Below, one piece after another: positions 36,489 through 45,237 of a DNA stretch of 64,000 bases (its first letter is position 1; each line of letters begins with the position of its first letter). The position numbers were made by a program, and so were the translations under genes. The stretch comes from Aquisphaera giovannonii (GTDB lineage Bacteria > Planctomycetota > Planctomycetia > Isosphaerales > Isosphaeraceae), in assembly GCF_008087625.1 (NCBI RefSeq), contig NZ_CP042997.1, forward strand, positions 4,154,001 through 4,218,000, read 5' to 3'. Below the pieces are notes generated by a model. That model had not been told where the DNA came from. It saw only the letters and a list, made by a program, of their open reading frames with translations, and searched no databases.

Positions 36489-37829
36489 ATGATCATACTC
36501 TCAACGTTGAATTCTGTGCGGCCCTCCGCGCGCCGCCCCCGCCGCGCCCGCGTGGGCATCGAGGCGCTGGAGTCCCGCGACGTCCCCGCGACGCTGACGG
36601 GCATCACGCTGCCCTACGGGGCGGCCGTCACCTCGCCGCCGGTGGCCGCCGGCTCCCGCGTCTTCTTCGCCGCCAAGGACGCCACGCACGGCACCCAGCT
36701 CTGGGAGTCCGACGGCACCCAGGCCGGCACCGCCATGGTCACCGCCGCCAACGGCAACAAGGGCATCAACCCCACCTACATCACCGCCGTCGGCAACTCC
36801 GTCTACTTCGCCGCCAGCAGCGGCCTCAGCGGCGTCCAGCTCTGGAAGAGCGACGGCACCGCCGCCGGCACGACCATGCTCACCACCGCCAACCCCGTCA
36901 TCGGCATCGCCCCCAGCGGCATGGCCGACGTCAACGGCACCGTCTACTTCGCCGCCTACAAGCCCGGCGCGGGCCGCCAGCTCTGGAAGAGCGACGGCAC
37001 CGCCGCCGGCACCACCGTCGTCACCAACATCAACCCCACCGGCGGCGGCATCAACCCGGCCTACATCACCGGCGTCGGCTCGACCGCCTACTTCCGCGGC
37101 AACGACGGGGTCAGCGGGTCGCAGCTCTGGAGCAGCACAGGCGCCGGCGCGACCAGGCTGACCTCCGGAGGGGTCGCAGGAGTGGGGACGGCCCCGGGCA
37201 ACCTCACGGCCGCGGGGAACACCCTCTACTTCGTCGGCATGGACTCCACGGGCAGCCAGCTCTGGAAGAGCAACGGCACCCCCGGCGGCACCTCCCGGGT
37301 CACCAGCGTGGCGGCCGTCGGCGGGCTGAACCCGGCCGCGTTGACCGCGATCGGCTCCACCCTGTACTTCACCGCGAGGAGCGGCTCGAACGGGCCGCAG
37401 CTCTGGAAGAGCGACGGCACCGCGGCCGGCACCGCGGCGCTGACGAGCACGAACGTCGGCGGCAAGGGCCTCTCGCCGTCGCAATTGACGGCGGTCGGCA
37501 CGACGCTCTACTTCACCGCCAACGACGGCACCTCCGGCACGCAGGTGTGGAAGAGCAACGGCACGTCGGCCGGGACGGCGAAGGTGACGACCATCAACGG
37601 GGCCTCCGGGAGCTACGCGACGGGGCTCGTGGCCGCCGCGGGCGCCCTGAATTTCACGGCCTATACTTCAAAGACGGGCTACCAGATCTGGCAGACCGGC
37701 GGGACGGCGGGCACGTCCATGCTGACCAGCATGAGCACCGGCCGGACCTCCTCCCCGTCGACCTTGCTGGCGTTGGCGACGAGGCGCGTCTTCCTCGCGC
37801 CCGGCGCTTCGCTCTGGTCGCTCGCCTGA
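36489..37829 (+). CDS. ELWxxDGT-repeat protein, copy 1
   Basis: 446 residues. The N-terminus is RRARVGIEALESRDVPAT, the arginine-rich 'LE.R..PA' motif that starts many large planctomycete surface proteins. The body is made of eight or nine units of 45-50 residues, each with QLWKSDGTAAGT followed by a TxVGxTxYFxAxxGxxG part. This is the ELWxxDGT repeat (TIGR04534 type), predicted to fold as beta-propeller blades. There is no classic signal peptide. DNA 36538-37111 is identical to 38816-39389 of the next paralogue. Beyond that point the two proteins have diverged markedly. Function unknown; surface or secreted location inferred. Confidence 0.9.
   Translation: MIILSTLNSVRPSARRPRRARVGIEALESRDVPATLTGITLPYGAAVTSPPVAAGSRVFFAAKDATHGTQLWESDGTQAGTAMVTAANGNKGINPTYITAVGNSVYFAASSGLSGVQLWKSDGTAAGTTMLTTANPVIGIAPSGMADVNGTVYFAAYKPGAGRQLWKSDGTAAGTTVVTNINPTGGGINPAYITGVGSTAYFRGNDGVSGSQLWSSTGAGATRLTSGGVAGVGTAPGNLTAAGNTLYFVGMDSTGSQLWKSNGTPGGTSRVTSVAAVGGLNPAALTAIGSTLYFTARSGSNGPQLWKSDGTAAGTAALTSTNVGGKGLSPSQLTAVGTTLYFTANDGTSGTQVWKSNGTSAGTAKVTTINGASGSYATGLVAAAGALNFTAYTSKTGYQIWQTGGTAGTSMLTSMSTGRTSSPSTLLALATRRVFLAPGASLWSLA
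36538..37111 (+). repeat. 574-bp block identical to 38816-39389
   Basis: I aligned the two stretches by eye and found no difference over 574 bases (offset 2278). Identity starts just after the divergent first codons and ends inside the fourth repeat unit, at RGNDGV. Flanking sequence on both sides has diverged, so the block looks like recent gene conversion between the two copies. Confidence 0.9.
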
Positions 37830-38487
37830 GCCCCGCGGCGCCGGGCTTCGACGCGATGCGGGCCGGCACGGGTCCGCCCGGTCCGACGCCCGGCTCCGGA
37901 CGCCCTGGAAGTCATCGCCCGGGGACGAGGCGTCGTCCCCGGGCCCGCAGCATCGCGGAGCGGTGATGGGATGCGGATTTCCGCCGTCCGGGGGAGCAAT
38001 TCCCCCCCCTCTGGTGGCGTGGTCCATCCGGATTCGCCGCCCCGGCGTCAATCGATCGTCCCGATGGAGACCGCCGACCGGCTGAGGGCTCGCCAATCCA
38101 GGCCCCCACGCATCGCCTCGACCATCACGCCAAATCAGGATTGACCCGAGACGAGACGCGGCTCGACAGGCGCGAAGCAATCCCATGCACCCATTTACAA
38201 GCGATTTCCCCAGACAACCAAGCTTACTTACACCGCACCAACCCCGCCGACCGCGTACGACGGACACCATCGGGGACATATCCCCACATGATCACGGCGA
38301 CACACCTCCTGTTCTCATCGGTCGCCGACGCGCACTATGATTGGCGTGGAGACCCCGCGAAATCCGCGGCGTCCCCCGGGCCGATGCGAGCGAGGTGCCA
38401 TGCGGTGATGCGACGGTCGCGCCACGAGGTCAGGGTTGATACTTAACAAGGAATGGTCTTATTTTTGCCACATTCCTAATTAAGTTA
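37830..38487. other. Gene-free region between the two ELWxxDGT genes
   Basis: No gene is supported in this stretch. From about 38430 to the promoter the sequence becomes distinctly A+T-rich. It contains AGGAATG and CATTCCT as a 7-base inverted repeat around a T-rich loop (about 38450-38478) directly upstream of the -35 box. It may act as an upstream activating or operator element. Confidence 0.5.
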
Positions 38488-38516
38488 TTGACACCCACCG
38501 AATCGACGACGATACT
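38488..38516 (+). promoter_or_regulatory. Promoter of the second ELWxxDGT gene
   Basis: TTGACA (38488-38493), 17 bases, GATACT (38511-38516): identical boxes and spacing to the promoter of the upstream paralogue, in an A+T-rich stretch. Confidence 0.75.
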
Positions 38517-38766
38517 TTCCTCGCAACGTCGACCGGCGCGCACCGATGCGTCCGCCCGCTCCGTCAACCGATGTCGGAGCGGCTCAAGGCCAAAGATGGC
38601 CCGATAGCCCAGCACGCCGGCCTCGCAATAAGTGCATCCTGACGCCGACCGCCAGGCACGCAATCCGATCGTGGCGACACCCGGCCCGCTGGGCCGTGGT
38701 CCCTCCGGTCCTGCGCGCGATGAAGGCGGCCTGGGCCTTCCCCGACCTCGACGCACGAGGAACATC
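38517..38766 (+). promoter_or_regulatory. Long leader of the second ELWxxDGT gene
   Basis: About 250 bases. It shares GTCGACCGGCGCG, then CCGATGCGTC at its start, AGCACGCCGG in the middle, and GGCGGCCTGGGCC with CCTCGACGCA at its end with the leader of copy 1. The duplicated unit therefore included promoter and leader. A GAGGA ribosome site precedes ATG 38767. Confidence 0.55.
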
Positions 38767-40113
38767 ATGCTCATGCTCCCGATGAGGAACTCCTCCCGTC
38801 TGGCCGATCGTCGGTCCCGCCGCGCCCGCGTGGGCATCGAGGCGCTGGAGTCCCGCGACGTCCCCGCGACGCTGACGGGCATCACGCTGCCCTACGGGGC
38901 GGCCGTCACCTCGCCGCCGGTGGCCGCCGGCTCCCGCGTCTTCTTCGCCGCCAAGGACGCCACGCACGGCACCCAGCTCTGGGAGTCCGACGGCACCCAG
39001 GCCGGCACCGCCATGGTCACCGCCGCCAACGGCAACAAGGGCATCAACCCCACCTACATCACCGCCGTCGGCAACTCCGTCTACTTCGCCGCCAGCAGCG
39101 GCCTCAGCGGCGTCCAGCTCTGGAAGAGCGACGGCACCGCCGCCGGCACGACCATGCTCACCACCGCCAACCCCGTCATCGGCATCGCCCCCAGCGGCAT
39201 GGCCGACGTCAACGGCACCGTCTACTTCGCCGCCTACAAGCCCGGCGCGGGCCGCCAGCTCTGGAAGAGCGACGGCACCGCCGCCGGCACCACCGTCGTC
39301 ACCAACATCAACCCCACCGGCGGCGGCATCAACCCGGCCTACATCACCGGCGTCGGCTCGACCGCCTACTTCCGCGGCAACGACGGGGTGCACGGCAGCC
39401 AGCTCTGGAGCACCACGGGCTCCGGCTCGTCGATGTTGACCAACGTCAACGTGAGCGGCGGCGGCCTGGCCCCGGGCAACCTGACCGCGTTCAACGGCAC
39501 GCTCGTCTTCGCGGGAATCGACTCCACCGGCGTGCAACTGTGGAAGAGCGACGGCACCGCCGCCGGCACCGCGAAGTTCGCCAGCTCCTCCAACCCCGGC
39601 GGCCTATCCCCCTCCTGCCTCAGGGTCGCGGGCAACACGCTCTACTTCGCGGCAAGCGGCGGGGCGGGCCTGGGAGGCCAGCTCTGGAAGAGCGACGGCA
39701 CGACGGCGGGGACGGTGATGCTCACGAGCATCAGCGCGGGCGGCAAGGGCCTCTCGCCGTCGCAGTTGACGGTGGTGGGCTCGACGGTCTACTTCGCGGC
39801 CAACGACGGGACCTGCGGGATGCAGTTGTGGAAGAGCGACGGAACGACGGCGGGGACGCAGCTCGTCACGGCCATCAACGGCAATGCGGGCTGCAACGCC
39901 TCGACCCTGACCAACGTCAGCGGCGTCCTCATGTTCACGGCATACACGACCACCTATGGGTACCAGGTCTGGAAGAGCGACGGCACCTCCGCCGGCACGA
40001 CGATGCTGACCGGCATGAGCACCGGGAAGACCTCGGCCCCGGTGAGCCTCGTTTCCTTCGGCGCCGACCTCTACTTCACGGCGCCGGGTGCCTCGTTCTG
40101 GGTGCTGGCATGA
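38767..40113 (+). CDS. ELWxxDGT-repeat protein, copy 2
   Basis: 448 residues from ATG 38767 (MLMLPMRNSS), which follows GAGGA; the frame is open farther upstream but that part is the leader shared with copy 1. The architecture matches copy 1: RRARVGIEALESRDVPAT, then repeated WKSDGT(A/T)AGT blades. Residues from about 18 to the end of the fourth unit (RGNDGV) are identical to copy 1 because of the 574-bp identical DNA block. The later units differ, for example GVHGSQLWSTTGSGSS against GVSGSQLWSSTGAGAT. Probably a secreted or surface beta-propeller protein, retained as a variant pair. Confidence 0.9.
   Translation: MLMLPMRNSSRLADRRSRRARVGIEALESRDVPATLTGITLPYGAAVTSPPVAAGSRVFFAAKDATHGTQLWESDGTQAGTAMVTAANGNKGINPTYITAVGNSVYFAASSGLSGVQLWKSDGTAAGTTMLTTANPVIGIAPSGMADVNGTVYFAAYKPGAGRQLWKSDGTAAGTTVVTNINPTGGGINPAYITGVGSTAYFRGNDGVHGSQLWSTTGSGSSMLTNVNVSGGGLAPGNLTAFNGTLVFAGIDSTGVQLWKSDGTAAGTAKFASSSNPGGLSPSCLRVAGNTLYFAASGGAGLGGQLWKSDGTTAGTVMLTSISAGGKGLSPSQLTVVGSTVYFAANDGTCGMQLWKSDGTTAGTQLVTAINGNAGCNASTLTNVSGVLMFTAYTTTYGYQVWKSDGTSAGTTMLTGMSTGKTSAPVSLVSFGADLYFTAPGASFWVLA
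38816..39389 (+). repeat. 574-bp block identical to 36538-37111
   Basis: Second member of the identical pair described at 36538-37111. It ends where the sequence changes from GGGGTCAGC in copy 1 to GGGGTGCAC in copy 2. Confidence 0.9.
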
Positions 40114-40750
40114 CGACCGCCCCGCGAGACTGATAGCCGATCCGGCTGGAATCCGAGCCTGGGCAGAAATGCGCGGACATGCTGACCTCACCCGGAGTGC
40201 GTTGCAAGGCTCCGCTCGGCGAGGTCGGCATGTCCACGGCCGTTTCATCCACGCCTCCATCGTCCGCGACGAGAGACGCGAACGGACTCATTTCGACGAA
40301 GGGGCGCATCGCCCCATGAAGTACGTCCGGCCGACTCTCGTGCCGGGCGCGAGCGGCAACTCCGGGAGGGGAGGGCCGGCTCCCTCGCGTCGGATGACGT
40401 CGCAGCAGGAACGCGGCCCGCGTCGAGGCCGGCTAAGTCAATCCCCGGCGGGGCCGGGGTCGAGGCGACGGCCGTGACGGGTCAGCAGCCTGCCGCCAGG
40501 TGGTCGGCGAGGATCCTATGGGGCTGCGATCGTCCTCGACCTCGTCCGCGACTCCGGGCGCTTCGGAGCCGAGCGGACGGCGTTGCGTCGTGAGCCGGGT
40601 CGAGCTCGGCCGACGTGCTGCTTGAGCGGTCGCTCCGGGGCGGTCGGCGTCGCCTCGTGACCAATGAAAAGGCCCCGCGCGGGGGATGACCTCGCGCGGG
40701 GCCGGAGATTGTTGACGATGCCGGGGCTTCCCGGCGCGAAGCAGCCCGGG
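40114..40750. other. Gene-free region between convergent genes
   Basis: Lies between the stop of the second ELWxxDGT gene and the stop of the minus-strand PEP-CTERM gene. Apart from the terminator at 40667-40703 I see no supported feature. Open frames here read as Arg-rich, non-coding-like peptides. Confidence 0.5.
40667..40703 (-). terminator. Intrinsic terminator of the PEP-CTERM gene
   Basis: Read on the minus strand, GGCCCCGCGCG pairs with CGCGCGGGGCC across a loop of about 11 bases, and the hairpin is followed by TTTTCATT. It lies about 50 bases past the stop of the gene ending at 40751. This is the best intrinsic terminator in the window. Confidence 0.8.
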
Positions 40751-41533
40751 TCAGGCGGCGTGCGCCTCGGCCTGGCCGCGGCGACGCTTCCAGGCCGCCG
40801 CGAGGAGGGCCAGCGGGAGCCCCACCGACAGCGAGACGACGCCGACCGGCTCGGGGACGGCGACGGTGGTGACCTGCGTGTTCACCGTGAAGGTGTCGGT
40901 CGCGCCGGCCGTCGGGATGGTGAAGCTGATGGTGTTGGTCAGCGAGTAAGGCGTCGTGAAGGAGGCGATGGTCGCCCCGATCGCCTGGTTGAACGAGTCC
41001 GGCGTCGTCTTGGTGGAGCTGAAGTCCGCGGGGCCGGCGGTCACGCTGGTGCCGCCGCCGTACATGCTGTTGACCGACTGCGAATTCCCGGCGCCGGCGA
41101 GATTGAAGTTCCCCGTGACGGTCGTGTTCAGCTCCCCGGACGGACCGGTCGGCGCCCCGAACCCGTCCTGAGTCTCGGTGATGATCAGCGTGGTGTCGCC
41201 GGTCCCCAGGCTCGTGACCAGGCCGCTCATGTTGAGCGTACCCGCCACCGCGGTGCCCGTGTAGTTGCTGTTCCCGCCGAGGTTCGTGAACTGGTAGGCC
41301 GAGCCGAGGGTCCCCAGCAAACCGTTCAGGCCGGTGGTGTCCACCGTCGCCTGCGTCAGGTCGGGGCTCACGGTCACGAACGCGCTGATGTCGAGGTCGG
41401 TGACGCTGCTCGTCGTGATGGTGAACGTGATGGGGCCGGCAGCCGCCTCGCGCCATCCCGACGCGAGCAAGGCCACGCCGCAGGCCATCGCCGCCACGAA
41501 GCTACGGCGGCTGAATGCGAAAACTCGTCCCAT
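40751..41533 (-). CDS. PEP-CTERM sorting-domain protein
   Basis: 260 residues from ATG 41533, with GAGGAG five bases upstream; a longer frame to 41599 lacks a site. A signal peptide is clear (RRSFVAAMACGVALLASGW, cut near AAA-GP). The mature part is Ser/Thr/Gly/Asn-rich and beta-strand-like with almost no charged residues. The C-terminus has the full PEP-CTERM signal: VPEP, a hydrophobic helix (VVSLSVGLPLALLAAAW) and KRRRG. Such proteins are processed by exosortase and delivered to the surface or extracellular matrix. No exosortase gene is in the window. An intrinsic terminator follows. Confidence 0.92.
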   Translation of the reverse strand: MGRVFAFSRRSFVAAMACGVALLASGWREAAAGPITFTITTSSVTDLDISAFVTVSPDLTQATVDTTGLNGLLGTLGSAYQFTNLGGNSNYTGTAVAGTLNMSGLVTSLGTGDTTLIITETQDGFGAPTGPSGELNTTVTGNFNLAGAGNSQSVNSMYGGGTSVTAGPADFSSTKTTPDSFNQAIGATIASFTTPYSLTNTISFTIPTAGATDTFTVNTQVTTVAVPEPVGVVSLSVGLPLALLAAAWKRRRGQAEAHAA

Positions 41534-41599
41534 TCTCTGCTCCTCTCGTCGAAGTTGCGTCTCGAAGAACCGAAAGATGACCGACCTACCCCGCGTCAT

Positions 41600-42264
41600 C
41601 CTTGTGGCCCCGGCCGTCGTTCATCCCCGCAAGGGCCCAGGCGCACGCCGACCTTCCCGGACCGCGCATACCCTATACTTGAAAGATGAATCTGCTTTCA
41701 CAACAGCATAGCCTCTGCCGCAAAGCAAGCCTTGCATGAGTACAGCCAGCCCAGCAGGCCTGTATCCATTGGCAAACGTTATGCCGCACGACCGAGGATC
41801 AGGTAATCAGTCCATTGATGCAGCCATCCATACTGCCAAGCACCGTCGCGAGGGACGATGCGACCTTCCGAACCAGCCCATGAAGCCGGGCGTGTTTGGT
41901 GTCCAGTAGAAGTTAACGAGTCGCCGTTTCAAAAGAAGGAGCGATCGTCTTCATTAAAGATTATAAAGGTGGTTGTTTCAATTTTTCAACGACGGGCCCT
42001 CGGCCACAGAGTATGTTCAACGTCGTCTGCGTCGCATCCCTTTATCAAATAACGACTTACCAATCCCATTCGGCCGCCGGACGCGGGACGTCCATCCGGG
42101 CCGCAGGGCAGTAACGCGGATGGCCGCCGGGATGGACGGACACCATCCGGCCCGCATCGCGAGCGAAGGGGCGTTCGTCGCGGGAGCTGGACGATGGAAT
42201 CCCGGTGATAGCAGCGAGCCGGCGGGCGGGGCCGTCGCGACGGTGCCGGGAAGGGCGGCCGTGA
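41600..42264. other. A+T-richer gene-free region with a minus-strand promoter
   Basis: Between about 41670 and 42060 the base composition is clearly less G+C-rich than in the rest of the window. No convincing gene was found on either strand. A 64-codon frame from 41858 on the plus strand is the best candidate but has no recognisable family. The composition may mark foreign or decaying DNA. Confidence 0.5.
41960..41989 (-). promoter_or_regulatory. Sigma-70-type promoter pointing toward the PEP-CTERM gene
   Basis: On the minus strand, TTGAAA (41984-41989) is followed after 18 bases by a perfect TATAAT (41960-41965). It would start transcripts near 41953, leaving a leader of about 420 bases before the PEP-CTERM start at 41533, or serving a small RNA. 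Confidence 0.5.
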
Positions 42265-42771
42265 TCAATGCAAGGGGCCATCATCTCGCAGCTGGGCGGG
42301 CACGGGCTGACCGGCGAGGTAGTAGGCGTAGGCGGCGACCGCCCGGAGCGGGCCCGGGTCCAGCACCTGATCCCAGCCGGACATCCGGGTGCCCGGCACG
42401 CCCTTGGCGATGACCTTCAGCACGTCCTCCGGCCGATCCCCGTGCTTCCACTTGCCGTTGCTCAGGTTGCCGACGGGGGGGCCGATGAGATTGCCGGCGA
42501 TCGGCCCGTCGCCGCGACCGGTCGGGCCGTGGCAGGTGAGGCAGCGGGCCTCGTAGACCGTCCGTCCCTCGAGGAGCAGGGGATCGGCGGCGACCTCGGG
42601 CGGGGGGGGAGCCGCCGGCGCCCGGAGCATCTTGTAGGACGCGAAGCCCGCGAGGCCTAGCAGCAGCATGCCGAGGAAGACCCACCGGCCGGCCGCGGGG
42701 TCGAGGACGGCCGGCGGGGCCGGTCGGGATGTTTCCTGGTCGCCCGGCAAGGTCGCGATTCCTCGGGTCAT
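42265..42771 (-). CDS. Membrane-anchored monoheme cytochrome c
   Basis: 168 residues. A membrane helix lies at about 28-49 (GRWVFLGMLLLGLAGFASY) after a cytoplasmic N-terminus, and a Pro-rich linker follows. The class I cytochrome c domain has CLTCH at 77-81, with the likely axial Met at M130 (GTRMSGW). The segment GPTGRGDGPIAGNL is typical of small c-type carriers. It would face the periplasm and shuttle electrons; the partner oxidoreductase is not nearby. It is transcribed divergently from the glycoside hydrolase gene, leaving about 140 bases for both promoters. Confidence 0.92.
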   Translation of the reverse strand: MTRGIATLPGDQETSRPAPPAVLDPAAGRWVFLGMLLLGLAGFASYKMLRAPAAPPPPEVAADPLLLEGRTVYEARCLTCHGPTGRGDGPIAGNLIGPPVGNLSNGKWKHGDRPEDVLKVIAKGVPGTRMSGWDQVLDPGPLRAVAAYAYYLAGQPVPAQLRDDGPLH

Positions 42772-42914
42772 GCGGTGGCGGAGGCGGAACGCAGATCAAC
42801 CCTACATCCGGCCCGTCGGGGGCGGCAAGTCCCCGCCGGAGGGCGGCCGCGGTATGCTGGAATCGGCCCGGCCCTCCGCGTCCCCGGCCGCCGCCCCTCC
42901 CCGGAGACTCCCCG

Positions 42915-45203
42915 ATGCCCCGCTCATGCCGCTCGCCCTGGATCACGCTCCTCGGGTTCCTCGCGGTCTCGCTCTGGCAAGGTGCGGCGGACGTCCGCGG
43001 CCAGGCCCGATCCGGGGCGGCGAGGCGGGCCGCGCCGGCGGCGAAGGCCGGCACGTGGGCGTTCGTCCCGGAGCGCGACACCTTCCGCCGCGACGCCCTC
43101 TTCGACCTCCGCGGCCTCAACGAGAAGACGGCCGGCGAGGGCGGCTTCCTCCGCCTGAGCGAGGACGGGAATTCCATCGTCCTGGGCGACGGCAAGCCGA
43201 TCCGGATCTGGGCCGCGAACACCAACGTCCAGGAGAAGGCCTCCCCCGAGGAGCTCGCCCGCCACGCCCGCTTCCTCGCCAAGCGCGGGGTGAACATGGT
43301 CCGCATCCACGGCTCCATCGTGCCCAAGGAGAAGGGAAGCCGGCTGACCGACGCCGACCCCAAGTACCTCGAGGCCGCGTGGAAGCTCGTCGCCGCGATG
43401 AAGAAGGAGGGGATCTACGTCACCCTGAGCGCGTACTGGGCCAACCCCGTCAAGGTCCAGGCCTCGTGGGGCATCGACGGCCTGCCCGAGGGCACGAGCG
43501 CCAACGGCGTCCTGTTCTTCAATCCGGCCCTCCAGGAGGGCTACCGGGCCTGGCTGAAGGCGCTCCTCGCCACGCCCAACCCGCACACCGGCATCCCCCT
43601 GGCGAAGGACCCGGCGCTCGGCATCATCCAGCTCCAGAACGAGGACAGCCTGCTCTTCTGGACCGCCCAGAACCTCAAGGGCCGGCAGCTCGAGCTGCTC
43701 GGCGAGCTGTTCGGCAGGTGGCTCGCGAAGAAATACGGCTCCCTCGAGGCCGCCTCGCGGGCCTGGGGGAACGACGGGATGGACGGCGACGACTTCCCGA
43801 GGGGCGTCGTCGGGATCCACCTGATCTGGGAGCTCACCCAGCCGCGCCAGGGGGGCCGCAAGCGACGCCTGGACGACCAGCTCCAGTTCCTCGCCGAGAC
43901 GATGTACCGGTTCAACCAGGAGACGGCACGCTACCTCCGGGAGGACCTCGGCTGCCGGCAGCTCATCAACCCCGGCAACTGGAGGACCGCGGACACGACC
44001 CTGCTCAACGACGCGGAGCGCTGGAGCTACACGGCCAACGAGGTCCTGGCGCTCAACAGCTACTACAGCCCGCCTCACATCGGGCCGGACAGCGGCTGGC
44101 GGATCGACAAGGGGGACCGGTTCGTGGACGAGTCCATGCTCTTCAATCCGCTCGCCCTGCCTTTGGACGTGAAGCAGGTCGCCGGCCACCCCATGCTCCT
44201 CACGGAGAGCCACTGGGTGCCGCCGCTCGGCTATCAGTCGGAGGGGCCGTTCCTCGTGGCCGCGTACCAGTCGCTGACGGGCCTCGACGGCTACTACTGG
44301 TTCGCCGCAGGAGACCCCGAGTGGTCCGCGGCCGACCGGTCGGAGTGGGACGCAGCCTCGCGGAAGAAGTGGGACTTCGCCACGCCGATGGAGCTCGGCC
44401 AGTTCCCCGCCGCCGCGCTGATCTACCGGAAGGGGATGCTGAAGCAGGGAGAGCCCGTCGTCGTCGAGCATCGGTCCCTCGACCAGATCTGGAGGCGCGA
44501 GGCCCCGCTGATCTCCGAGGAGGCGCGCTTCGACCCCAACCGGGACGAGGGCGAGACGGCCCGCAGGTCGGAGGCCGGCGGCAAGGTCGATCCCTTCGCC
44601 TTCCTCGCCGGGCCGGTCCAGGTCGTCTACGACTCGAACGTGGGGAAGACGCGCGTCGCCGACCTGAAGCGGCTCATCGACCACCGGAAGAAGGTCGTCC
44701 GGGCCGAGACCGGCGAGGTCACATGGGACTATGGCCGGGGCATCTGCGCCATCAACGCCCCGATGGCCCAGGGGGCGACCGGGTTCCTGAGCAAGGTCTC
44801 GAGCGTCCCGCTGAAGGACGTGACGATCGTCTCCGGCAACGACTACGCCACCGTCCTCGCGGTCTCCCTCGACGACCGCCCGCTGAGGGAGAGCCGGCGC
44901 ATCCTCGTCCAGGTCGGCACGCAGGCCAGGCCGACGGGCTGGATCGACCGGCCGGCGGACTTCAAGAGCCGCGACGGCAAGCAGGCCTTCCACGGCAAGG
45001 AGATCGTCAGCACGGGGAAGATGCCCTGGGCGATCCGGGACGCGGACGTCACGCTCAAGGTCGCCAACGCCGGCCTCAAGTCCGCCGCTCGCCTCGACGC
45101 CAACGGCAACCGCGTCCGGGGCCTGAAGGCGGAGGCCTCCGGCGGCAGCTTCTCGATCAAGCTGCCGAAGGATTCGCTCTACGCGGTCCTCGAAGGCGAA
45201 TGA
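42915..45203 (+). CDS. Secreted glycoside hydrolase-like protein (clan GH-A type TIM barrel)
   Basis: 762 residues from ATG 42915; the frame is open upstream to 42729 but overlaps the divergent cytochrome gene. Residues 8-29 form a signal peptide (PWITLLGFLAVSLWQGAADV). The barrel starts at RIWAANTNVQEKASPEELARHARFLAKRGVNMVRIHG. The candidate acid/base is E243 in IIQLQNEDS and the candidate nucleophile is E431 in MLLTESHWVP, placed as on strands 4 and 7 of clan GH-A enzymes. GLDGYYWFA follows. The C-terminal 250 residues look beta-rich. Exact GH family and substrate are uncertain; a plant or algal polysaccharide is a guess. Confidence 0.82.
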   Translation: MPRSCRSPWITLLGFLAVSLWQGAADVRGQARSGAARRAAPAAKAGTWAFVPERDTFRRDALFDLRGLNEKTAGEGGFLRLSEDGNSIVLGDGKPIRIWAANTNVQEKASPEELARHARFLAKRGVNMVRIHGSIVPKEKGSRLTDADPKYLEAAWKLVAAMKKEGIYVTLSAYWANPVKVQASWGIDGLPEGTSANGVLFFNPALQEGYRAWLKALLATPNPHTGIPLAKDPALGIIQLQNEDSLLFWTAQNLKGRQLELLGELFGRWLAKKYGSLEAASRAWGNDGMDGDDFPRGVVGIHLIWELTQPRQGGRKRRLDDQLQFLAETMYRFNQETARYLREDLGCRQLINPGNWRTADTTLLNDAERWSYTANEVLALNSYYSPPHIGPDSGWRIDKGDRFVDESMLFNPLALPLDVKQVAGHPMLLTESHWVPPLGYQSEGPFLVAAYQSLTGLDGYYWFAAGDPEWSAADRSEWDAASRKKWDFATPMELGQFPAAALIYRKGMLKQGEPVVVEHRSLDQIWRREAPLISEEARFDPNRDEGETARRSEAGGKVDPFAFLAGPVQVVYDSNVGKTRVADLKRLIDHRKKVVRAETGEVTWDYGRGICAINAPMAQGATGFLSKVSSVPLKDVTIVSGNDYATVLAVSLDDRPLRESRRILVQVGTQARPTGWIDRPADFKSRDGKQAFHGKEIVSTGKMPWAIRDADVTLKVANAGLKSAARLDANGNRVRGLKAEASGGSFSIKLPKDSLYAVLEGE

Positions 45204-45237
45204 GCGAGCGCGCGAGCCGGCTCGGGCCGGTCGGACC

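Noticed and set aside
41858-42052. 64-codon plus-strand frame in the A+T-richer region
   Set aside because: No ribosome site, no family resemblance, and it lies opposite the candidate promoter.
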